From the NCBI GenBank assembly GCA_030141605.1, contig JAQGDQ010000203.1, positions 193,001 to 253,000 on the forward strand: a stretch of 60,000 bases of DNA. The letters run 5' to 3'. The position numbers and the translations under genes are program-made. This document shows positions 14,275-25,700 of the stretch, one piece after another. Each line of letters opens with the position of its first letter. Position 1 is the first letter of the stretch. This DNA comes from Tubiluchus corallicola. Lineage: Eukaryota; Priapulida; Priapulimorpha; Priapulimorphida; Tubiluchidae. The notes beneath the pieces were generated by a model that saw nothing but the letters and a program-made list of their open reading frames with translations, was not told the DNA's origin and did not search any database.

Positions 14275-15927
14275 AGTAGGTTTTCTTATGTTAGATTCTT
14301 GCTTTAGGCTTAAGCGTAAATTGTAAATGTTAGTTGGTCTTCTAACTTGTGTGTTCTTAACATAATTATTTATCCTGCATTCTGGTTCTGTGAATAATCA
14401 TGCTCATGTTCTGAAGTTAAGCATTAATAACTGTTGTGTAATTTACTAAATAACGTAGTAATTATGAATGAACCTATTTTGTTTTTTGTGTATATAAGTA
14501 GCGCTAGGCAACTTGAAGCAAAAAATGCTGCTTAGTATTATGCATAATTTACATGCAAATATGTACATTTAACTCTAGAGTGCTTCGTATATGCTTACTG
14601 TACAGTCTTTTGCCATATGCTTATTGTAAAACTATTTTCTGATGTAAAGTTTATGTAACATCCATGTCTTGCTTATATGAAAGGAAGATACTATGTGTAA
14701 TTGTGGCTCGACAAATAGAATCTCACAAATAAGTCCTGTTTGTGAATTAAACAATTCCTGTAATTACAGTACCCATTACAAAGCTGTACAAACAGCAGCA
14801 ACAATGATGCAAGCTTCTGAATGTGTGAAGTACAAAAACTATCTTGCAATATTGCACATTGATCTGTCTGTCAATTAGCATTGCCTTTGGCGTATCATTC
14901 GTATGGGTGCTAGAAGCCGCCGTTTTACCAATAATTTAAAATGCATAATTATCCTCCATTTTCATTAATTATCATAGTAGGTCTTGTACAGCATCTGTGA
15001 AAATAAACAGTATTAATTGAAATATTTTCTTTTGAGCTTCTTTCATCATTCTGTTAATGTTTAACTTGTGATTATATAGCAACAGGGATTATACATAAAA
15101 ATTTTATAACAGTGAATCACAACTTCATTAGTAAAAATTTATTAACAGATTTATAACAACCTCTTCATTTAAATGTTGAGATCAAATGACAATTTAACAC
15201 TGGATTTGAACACAGCTTTGAATGACACCGTGATGAAATCGCGATGACCTAATCTGATCTAGTAATTTTGTAATTCACCGGTTTGCCAAAAAAGATTGGC
15301 TCCGTACTTATAGTTCACATTTAATGTTCTACATATTATCTTGGTTGCACTGAGCATTGAGAAGTCAAAATGACATCATATCTAATTTCTGTACAATTAC
15401 TACAACTGTTATACTGTACAAAATTAGTATATTGCATTACAGTACGGAAATATACGCTAAGCAACATGATACAACAACAAACAGGCATTGCTCATTCTTC
15501 GGTATGTAAATTGACTCACAAATTCATGCAAACGTGGATAAAAGTGCACCCTGGTATTTTTATAATATGGATTCCACAAATTTGTGGTTTTACGTACTTA
15601 GTTTTGTGATTACATTTGCTCAATAATACATATTTCAAATGATGTCATTATACCTATTTTTTTATACTTGAAGACATCTAGTATGTAGCACTCACAAATA
15701 TGATCACATGATTGCACAGATTGACCTGTTTTTCCAAATAATTTTGTCAAAGATTGAAATAAATGTGACCATCATCTCGCTGTTAAGAAGAACAAAATTT
15801 AATACAGAAATTCAGTCCTTCAGGTAAATTTAGTCTGCAACTTGTTTCACCAGTATTGACTTTCAATTTGAATGCATAAAACAAGTCCGATTATAAAAAT
15901 AAAATCAACATTAATTAATCAATACTA
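12065..15927. other. Intergenic spacer and RAD54L2-like 3' flank
   Basis: AT-rich sequence follows the stop codon. Several AATAAA hexamers (for example near 13473, 13739 and 14179) could end the transcript, but the site cannot be chosen from sequence alone. Only short ORFs of composition-driven sequence are present and no protein family was recognised. Confidence 0.6.
14237..14268. repeat. (AT)n microsatellite
   Basis: A run of about 16 TA units lies in the spacer between the RAD54L2-like and AS3MT genes. Confidence 0.95.
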
Positions 15928-16741
15928 CAGTCAAACCTCGTTATAACGCCAGGTCTGGGACACCACTAAATGTGGCCAGTCCAGTCTGTAACATCTATTT
16001 TGTTTCGTAGTTATTTTTAATATGCCATAAATAGTATAATATTATTATACTTACAACAACGCATGTGTTATACTGTACATTTTTGCTGCATTAAGAAAAT
16101 TTATGCAGGTGTAGTTCTATGGCGGCACATCGCAGAACTTTTAGGTAACACAATGAAATAGCAGTCTTGTGAAAACTGCTGTCTCCTGATAAAAGAAATA
16201 TGCAGCTACACAGTCCAGCCCAAGCACGGTCCCAACGTAGCATTATTAGATAATTAGGACTACAAATAGCTGCTGCAATTGCAATGTAACTTAACCTTGA
16301 GTCAAACAGCTTTTACAGCCATTAGATTCACATCAGTTCAATACTGCAGCTTAGCTACACAACTATTGTACCTTAAAATGCACGTTCCCTGCCCAAAACC
16401 TGAGCATTCACTTTCATACAGCCACTTGCAACAAGACCTAAATCTTAAATTAAAATATCATAATTGTTTTTCTGTCCAGAGATCATTGTTTTTACAACAA
16501 AATGGCTGTTTTTTAGCAACAATTCATTGTACTTTATCTTCCCTAGCATTATAATGGGGTAAATTATTATGTAAAATAGACTTTTGGCACAGCAGATAAG
16601 TTGGCAGATGGCGGCAGGCGAGATTGGCGGTATTCCCTATATTTAATATATGATGGAAATCGGGACAGGGCAATAGTTGGCATTATTGGCATTATGCCGA
16701 GGCTGGCGTTACAACGGGCGGGGTATAACAAGGTTCGACTA
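15928..16741. mobile_element. Non-autonomous TA-flanked DNA transposon (pogo/Tc1-like TIRs)
   Basis: The left end reads CAGTCAAACCTCGTTATAAC. The reverse complement of the right end reads TAGTCGAACCTTGTTATACC, which matches at 16 of 20 positions. A TA dinucleotide flanks both ends (15926-15927 and 16742-16743), as expected for a TA target duplication of the Tc1/mariner superfamily; this kind of terminus is common in pogo/Tigger-related elements. The element is 814 bp and no transposase reading frame is visible, so it is a MITE-like derivative. It ends about 50 bp past the AS3MT stop codon and probably overlaps the AS3MT 3' UTR. Confidence 0.75.
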
Positions 16742-16792
16742 TAATTACATTGTGACTTCATAAAATTTTTCTGAAGTTGCTTCTCCATTGCA

Positions 16793-19700
16793 TTAACAAG
16801 AATCTTTGCCAGCACAACAACTTTTCTTCTGACCACCACCAGTACCCGTTCCGCAGCACGTTTGTGTAGTGGCACCACTTCCACTACCCATCTTCAGACC
16901 TTCACAGGTCTTTGCAGCTCCGCAAGCTTCCAAACCTTTGTCTCCACAGGTAAGTTTTAGACTTGTAACATTTTCTGTGCTGACTGCATAGTCAAGTGGG
17001 TCAACCACCTCAATCTGTAATACAAAAGGAAAAAAAAACGAAAATTTCAAAAAAGCTGCCATATATACACTTTAATCTTGCTGTGACTTTTACTGAAAAC
17101 CAGAGCAATAATTTAATAATGCTTGCTTTTTTCCATGAGAGCCCCGCTTCAAAGTTGCTTTTTCATATTCCGAGTTTTGTTTGTTCTTTGTAAAAAAGTT
17201 CAATTATTTGCCTTTTGTCATTTACAGCTATAGCTTGTTTTTACTGATTCTGCTCATGAAAAAGTTCAGCATACCAGTATGGCCTACAACCAACATTCAA
17301 GATTCAAGACTCTCGAACATAGTAATATAATGTATAAGTTTTGTAATTTTGGTAGTAGAACTTATAATACTGGTGAAAATAGTGCAGATAACAACCATTC
17401 TGCTCTAAAAAGCCAGGGTTTGGACAGCACATGGGGGAAATAAGATTTCTAACCTAATGTACAATGGCAAATTAGTACACATTAACACAAACCTCACTGA
17501 TCCTGAATTCTTGTATTTATGCTCATTACTACTGCAGTAAAAAGTCAGGACTTTGTCTCGTTTGTTTGTTTAATTACCGTTTTCATATCAGAAGAGCTAG
17601 ATGCAGGATGGAACTCGAACTTGTCTCTGAGACGACTAGACTGCAGAATAGCAGCAATTTCAGCATCAACCGTCACAGGAATGTCTTTCTGTAAAAAACA
17701 ACAACAACAATTTTACATGTAAGAGCAAAGCCTAGAAAAATAATATTACGTTTTTATTTTTTTATCACAACAGGACTGAATGAATTCAGTTCCGAATCTG
17801 CAAGCATGATGCCATGAGCACGTTTATCTTAAGTGTGTATTGGTACTTGTAATACAACACGTTATTGTAATTTTTTTTGAACATTTGTATTTCTGTCAAT
17901 TTGATTTTGGCATGTGTTGTGTTATGTGGAATAAATGAATCTTGAATTTATCACTTGACAGACTGATTGAGCTCCTACCCCAAGTGTTTACCCTGCCAGT
18001 TTCATGACTATGTGTACTATAGCTTTCAAGATATTGAATGTTAGGAGCTGATGAACATTAATAAAAACAAAAACAAATGGGTTCTCTTAGATCTGCTCTG
18101 AATGCAGATAATAATTTGTACCACTTTAGAATTCGGTTGGTTTACCTTGAATGTAATGTTGCAGTCCAAACGGAACGAATCAGGGAAGCCAGTGATTCCA
18201 CCTTTGTAAACAGCATTGCAGGCTTCTTTCTTGTCTGCCGGTAACTTATACAGTCTGTATGTTGTGGAACTAAATCTGGCATCACCTATAAACAAGTATA
18301 CATTTAAAAACACGCTTTCTTGTTTTTCATTCACAACAACAGTTTGAAATGTAGCTGCAACAAAAAGAAACAGTGCAACAACTAGAGTAGTACTGTTAGT
18401 CACAAGTACAAGTACAAAAGTATCATCAAATATGTGGATATTATTTTAAGCTTACAAGCTTTAGCAATCTGGTGATGCATAGTGTTAAGAAGTATTTTTG
18501 CTGGATGTTGTAGAAAAGTAGACTTTGTCATTAAAAACCGGAATCTGCAATAGTTACACCACCACCACCTGTATACCATTTCTTCTTCCTGAAGCCTCTT
18601 TATCAGTGGTTACTGTGGCCAAACGTTTTATTCTTTGTCTCTTTGACAATAATATAAATATTGTTATACAAAAAATCTAGACTTTTCGATTACGTTTAAC
18701 GTTATCAAAATTTTCAGACAATATGTATGTAGGTATTTGCACCAAAAGTTACAAGGCTAATGTATGACACTTGCACTTAGTATTCACTGAGTTGCTAGAG
18801 GACATAAAAACAGCCACCAATTGAATAAGCCGATCAAGCCTATCTCAAATTAACGTTCGTGTAAGTTTTATCGAGTATAAGGATATCTAGAAGCATGAAC
18901 ATGACAACATGGATTCTGTACGGTCAGACCTATGACAAAAAGAATTGGGCTTACACCTAGACTTAGACAGATACATGCATTTCATCGAGACAATAGGTTG
19001 ATGAATTTGTAAATTTGTTGCCTAAGCAAGCCATGCGATGCATTGTACATTTGGGAAGTAAGATGAAATGCACTGTAATAAATGAAGCTCAAGAGCAAAA
19101 GTTAAAAGTTGGTAAACATGAAACAACGAGCATTATCTATCAATAAGAAATCATGAAAAGTATATGACTGTTTCTTTCTACATTTAATGTACGAACTACA
19201 TGCACCAGACAAGGTTTGAAAGTTATGTGAGCTTACTGACTAGATTTATAGTGCAAAGAATTCAACACTTCTTAAATACATTCATACCTACAATTGCTTT
19301 GAGCTTATCATCAAAAATAGAATAATAGTGTGACGTCACTAACATTGGACGACTGAAGCCCACGGAAGATGCAATAGAATGCAAATCTTGCCACTTGAGG
19401 GCACCACCTATACACTCACCTGCACAATATATAATAAACACGTATGTTACGTAACAACCGTAGTACAATTTCTCTGTCAATGTTAATTACCAAATTACCA
19501 ACACTGCAAAAAATGATAATATTACTATTAACAATAATATTATGTGTTACGTTATTGTTAATAACTATTGTCAGCACATTTAACAAAGTTTTTGGCTACA
19601 TAATAAAAACAAAGTTGCTGGCTACTAATTTTAAAAATAACTCTGTGGTGTTATTCAGAATTACTGCCACTAGATGGCTTTTGTTATAAGAAAAAAATTG

Positions 19701-22700
19701 CACTTATTGCCTATCTGTAAGGCAAAACAAAATGCAACACATTCTTTGTTTAAAGCTAATCAGTAATTAGTTTATTTTGTATAAACATATACAAAGCCAG
19801 TAGAACATACACGTTATACACACTGTCCTATTAAATGCTAAAGTAGAATGCCTTAGAGTGCCCATCGGCTTGCACATTTAAAGAATGACCAAGCCTCTGG
19901 GAAGTTAGGCTTATTTCAATGTTCACAAAAATGTTAGGATTTAGTAATAAAAGTGAGAAAATCGCCTCATGTAATTAGTAAAATAAAAAAAGTAGTAATT
20001 ATTTCACGTTTGAATACTTTCATTTTGAATGCCTTTTCTTCCATCAATGATGTCGTTTATCAACTCAAGAATGGCAGCACACTGTTAATTTCTGTCCAAA
20101 GTATAATAGGTTTTTACAAAAAAATTTGATAGCTAATTTTGTGATATTTTTGCATTGAACATTAGTTAAACTGCAGAAGTCTGGAAATTCGTTAAGCAGT
20201 GCGTACTTACAGAGCCACAATACGCTTATGACAGGGGTGTCCAAACTGCGGCCCGCGAAGAGGTTTGTCAACGTAATTAAAGTGCGGCCCACGCGATCCA
20301 GCTGAAGTCCGCGCCAATATCACAAAGATAGTACGGGTAGTTTTTTCCTCTAGATCGGATGGCATTAACCCTTACAAGACCGTTGTCACTTAATGTCACT
20401 GTCGGACATGACGAAATTTAACGTTGCTCACTTAGAACACAAAAACGTGACATAATCACAGAACACAGCAAACTATCACAGAAGCCGCCATTCAAACACT
20501 CAAATGTGCAAGAAATGCGAGAAGCAATCTGATTGGCTGGTAGGAAGACCAATTAGCCAATCTCTAGGCTTCTATTATCGGGCATGTTGATCTGTCCAGT
20601 CGTCTTCTTGGTCATAGCAGGTACAGATCATTTTGACTTGGTTATTTTACGAAATAAATTATAAATAAAATTATAAAATAACCAAGACAAAATGATCTAC
20701 CTACTATGACCAAGAAGACGACTGGGCAGACCAATTTGCGAGTAGCCAGCAACCTGAAAAAGTGTGGTCACCCCTGTTATAGCGGGATTCCCAGATTTTA
20801 GTTTCAGCTGAGGCTCAGTAGTACACGCCTCAATCAGTGGCTATTTCATCGTTTCATCAGATGTAGTATTCTTATAGATCAGAATCGTGGATAATAAAAA
20901 GAGGAAGATTGAAGAACAGCGAGTCAAGACAGATTAGTATGTACTGTACTACACGGACTGTGTGATACACATTACTAATATGCATTGTAATGAAATTACC
21001 ACTATCTGTCATGAAAGTAGAAATATATGGTTTTTAATATAAATTTTAATAGCTTCTAAAATAGTTTCTTGAGTGTAGTAGTGCAGTAGTAATGATGTGC
21101 GCAAATCAGATGCAAAAAAAATCGTTATTAGGTCCTACTGTACTTGGTTCCTTGTCCAAACTGCATGTGGCCCACAGTAATTGCGGGAATGTTTAATGTG
21201 GCCCAGCTAGTCAGATAATTTGCACACCCCTGGCTTACGAAAAGTCATGAAGTCCACCAGGTGTGTCATAGTTTTCAAGTGAATGGTGACTACCACAGTG
21301 CCTGAAATTGTCTATGCAGAGGTAGTATAAATTAACTTTATGCTTTATAGACAGTTTTTTGCAAATTTCTTTGTTATATTTTCTTCTAAGTTTAAGTTAT
21401 AAACCCAACATGCTAAGTAACTTGTCCTTTCCTTTAAAAAAACTAAAAAGAAGCTTTCTCTGTGCTTACCCCATAGTACTTTATGCTGCCTGACACTATC
21501 TGGCAATTCTCTGTCAGCATACACATCACTGAAGTATAATTCCCCACCTTCCTGCATTAGAACATAAAATTTTATTTAAAATTTATTTATTTTAAAACAA
21601 TGTAACCATTTGGCATTGTCTGAGATGTAAAATAATTAATATAGTTTAGGTAACTCTATGTTACCAGCATATTTTTGTACAACAGTGAAACACGGGGTTT
21701 AACGATTTCTCAAGAAAAGCAGATTGACAAGTTTCATAGAACTCGTCTAAGGAAAGTTTTAAAGATAAGATGGTCATATGTAATAAAAAATGAAGATTTA
21801 TATAGTAGAACGAAAGAAATTCCTTGGAGTTCAAAAGGCTAGGAGACCATCTCAGATTACCAAGTGAAACACCAGCAACAATTGCCTTAAGACATAAAAC
21901 CTTGCAAAAAAAACCCTGGCAAACCAAAAACAATTTGGATAGCTAAGATAAGTAAAGATGATCAACAACTTCAATCAAATCTAGTTTATGAAGGAGAAGA
22001 GCTTATATTGTTAGCAGCACATAGGAGTTGGTGGAATGCTCTAATAAACAATAATGCCTCAATGTCTACAACAGATGAAATGAGATGTTGAAAAAGAAGG
22101 TAACTCTGCTTAGCAACACATTCTAATATTACTTTCTTATTACACAATGACATAATTTACCTAGAGTTTAAAATTCCAGACATACAAGAAATTAGCTTGT
22201 GAAGCAGATTATGATTAGGATCAGGATTAGGGTTAGGGTTGGGTTATGTTTAGGATTAGGGTTTAGGGTATTTAAATTGTGTGGGGAATTGTGACTCCTT
22301 CCTATAATTGCTCTGGAAAATTGTTATGATCACCATACACTTTGAAAAAATAAAAAAATGTTGGGAAAAATTCTTAATACAGCAGTAGTAAGTAAAACAG
22401 AAAATTATCAAAATGAAACCTACTACTGAGAGTAAAAGTTTACCTTCAGCACTTTATAACACTCCCTGAGCACGGCGGGCTTGTCCGGAGAAAGATTCAC
22501 AACACAGTTAGAACTAAAACATACAAACGTATATGAATGTATATTAACTAAAATAACGGCAATTATAAAACACATAGTAAGTAAACCAGTAAAAAGAGCA
22601 CTAATAATCTTACAGTGTAATAGATACAAAGCATGAATTGAGTACTTCTCATAATATGCTTTTTAGCAATTTGCGATTCAGATTTTTGTTGAGATGTTTG

Positions 22701-25700
22701 TTGTTTTTATGACTCTGGTTACTTCCATAAAATTTATTAAATGGGGAATATCACCAAAATTAAATTGAGCTTGAATAACTCGCAATTATATTGTGAATAG
22801 AAATATGTACCTCATTCTTCACGAAAATTTCGTGTTTAAGAATCGTTGGCAAAAGTTCGGATAAAATTGTACAGAAAATGAATATTTGACTAGGCCGCCA
22901 TTGAGCATGTACCTGCGCCTGCGCCTCTATGGCGAAATTGCCGTACTACAGATGAAACTTGGCAAAATGCCCAAGGGGAGAAAGATTGTACGCAACTCTT
23001 GTCTGAGTATTTGTTTACATAGACAAACAGTGTTCGGCATACAGTACTTTACGTAGTTTATACCTAGTGACGGTATCACGGTAAAGATTAGGTTATTGTG
23101 AATTGAATGCGCGATTTGCTAAGTTTTGGTCTTGATTGTTCTTATTGAAAAATGGTCGGTGGAATGTATTACACTAGGATTCAGCAATTAGATGGGATGC
23201 AGCAGTCAGACGGAAAATATCGAAATACGAAGCCAAAATATAATAACATTTAGTTTCCAATGAGCAACAGAAAATTATTGAAGCAATGAAAGTACAATCT
23301 AAAAACCTGGAATCACTCCTACAACCTGTGTGATAATTTCTCGGCTGTTTGCTTTGAAACGTGAGTTTAGAACATGATGAATCTAGTGTTAATAATATTG
23401 TGCTTACACTTCAGAGAGATTCAGTCAGATGCAGTTTTTTGTTTCATTTTAAGCCCAAGTGCATAGCTTATCGATGCAGTTTAGTCATCTCGAGATTTGT
23501 ATCCATTTCAATAAAAATATCACAATTACATTATGTAATGCAATGAATAATTATTTTGTCATTGAACCACGTTATATCGTTGGTTTTTTATATTGTAAAA
23601 GTGGATAATAGTTATATTAATAACGAATGTATTATTATCATTAGTTTTTATTTCAGTCCAACTGACCACGAGAATTTTATCTAATCCTAATATTGTAATA
23701 ATACTGCTGTGAAAAAATAAACACAATATGATGTTATCATGTAAAAACAGAAGCTAATGAACAACGGTTAAACTTCAGGTTGGTATTAAAAGTCTTACTG
23801 ATTTAAATAACTAATGAACAACGGTTAAAGTTCTGCTTGGTATTAAAAGTCTTACTGATTTATATAACTGAAACACGACAAAGTTAAAAATGTTCATATA
23901 TGTTTAATCAATAAGTCTACAGCTAATATGTTATCGTCTCTGTGTCAGCGGGGTTCACATATTTTTTTTGTCAAGGCTGATAAAATGAAGCTGTCACTAA
24001 AAATTGTCAGACTAGCATTATAGTTATGCTTCAGTAAGTTTCTCTGTGTTTACAAATTCATTAATTCTTCTAGCAGAATGAAGTTACTATGTCGGACTTG
24101 TTTTACAAGAAAAGAACTTTTGTTACCAAGGCCCACACTTTTGCAGCTTGTATTGCTGACGATGCTTTCAATTAATGCCAGGAGAATTTTCACAATATGC
24201 TGTAGGCCTAGTTTTGCGCAATGATTGTTTACACTCTATTAGAATATACTATAATGGATCTGTAACTTTCGACGGTAGTAAAATATCGCTTTTGATGAAA
24301 ACATGTTAACGAGTGCAACGACAATCATTTCTGTCAGCTGACTACCTATCCGAACCAAGGCCAGATGCTGTAATGTAGTAATAACAGCTTTATTTTTAGC
24401 CCAGTTGTGTACGATAGTATCACAACAGGCTGCGTGTACACTCTTTACGCATCAGCCCGAGCTGGGCTAGTTCAATTTTTTCACCGTGAGAGGCGTAAGT
24501 GCAGCTCCATGGCGTTTCCCGTGAGATACAAAAAAGTTAATTACTCATTAATTAGACAACATACTGCTAAAAATTTTTCGCCAAGTTGTTCCCGCGGAAG
24601 GCAACTATAAAATAAGTTTAACTTGATTTTCATGATATTCCCCCTTTAACAAACATTGCTAAAATAGAATACTGTAGAGTCCAATGCTTCTGAAAGCATT
24701 ATTCATTACCTATTTACGATAAATTTTTAAGAAATAGCTATTCTTCAAAACCTGAAATGGAAGCATTTTTTTTTGTTTAATGGCTGTGGCAAAATGCAAT
24801 GCTTAAATTAGAATTAGAATGGCCCTAGAAAGTTTTACATTTACAGGCAGTAAATTAGTTCCATATGCTGTACTTGTAATTAATGAAGAAGAGTAAATGG
24901 TCACGATTTGTGTATGATCGTCTACCAAAAACCGTATTTCCTTCAATACCTATGTATGGCTCACTACGCTAAAATTAACTCATGTCTCTGTAACCTGTTA
25001 ATACAGTTTTTTACTGTTTTGGTCAAAGATTGTAAAATGGATATATTTAAACTATCTCTTGGAGGCAAAGAAGCGCTTCAAGTGCAGAGAAATTATACAA
25101 ATGTTGTATCTGTATACCAAGACATCAGACATACAGATCTCAAACAAAGAAAATCACCATATCGGCGCTACAGTTAGGAAAGAACAACAGATGTCAAAAA
25201 ATATAAGGATGAAGCTATGCTAGAGGTTTGTCAAAAACATAACACTTAGCTAACTGCTAAGAACAAAGGTTGTACTCTTGAATACTAAATAACAGTGGTC
25301 ATGTATCAAAAGCAAAATTTTATTACAGATAAGTTTTTAATTACTCTCTTGTAAAGTAGCCTATAAAGAGGTCTGTTTTGCGATGAAGTTTTTGTGTTTC
25401 ATTTCAGAATAATAGAAAGGCTAATTAAAAAACTGATATGATTACACGTTCTTTAACATTGCCAATTATGAAGTAGTAAACATACATGATAATATCAATG
25501 CTGTTTTCCTGAATGCCAGCATTGGTCAGCTGTTCTATGTAACCATGCACAAACTGTGTATTTGGTTTTGCATATCCAAACTTCTCAGCATGATATTTCT
25601 CATACTGTCTAGCTATCTCCAACTGTAAAATAAAGAAAAGGAGATGAAAACTGATTGAGTTCTTTAATATCTGCTCACCTGCCTTCCTTGTGATTAGCCT

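Noticed and set aside
17880-17950. GGAATAAATGAATCTTGAA-type end resembling a LINE 3' tail
   Set aside because: Too short, with no coding remnant upstream, to separate from AT-rich intron.
19668-19679. CTCF-like core CCACTAGATGGC, with 11/12 matches at 8544, 8712 and 29423
   Set aside because: My estimate is about 0.1 perfect and about 3 one-mismatch hits expected by chance in 60 kb, so the set is not significant; it would also only make sense in a bilaterian.
24407-24610. 67-codon ORF in AS3MT intron 3
   Set aside because: No similarity recognised and no splice or start context; length expected by chance.
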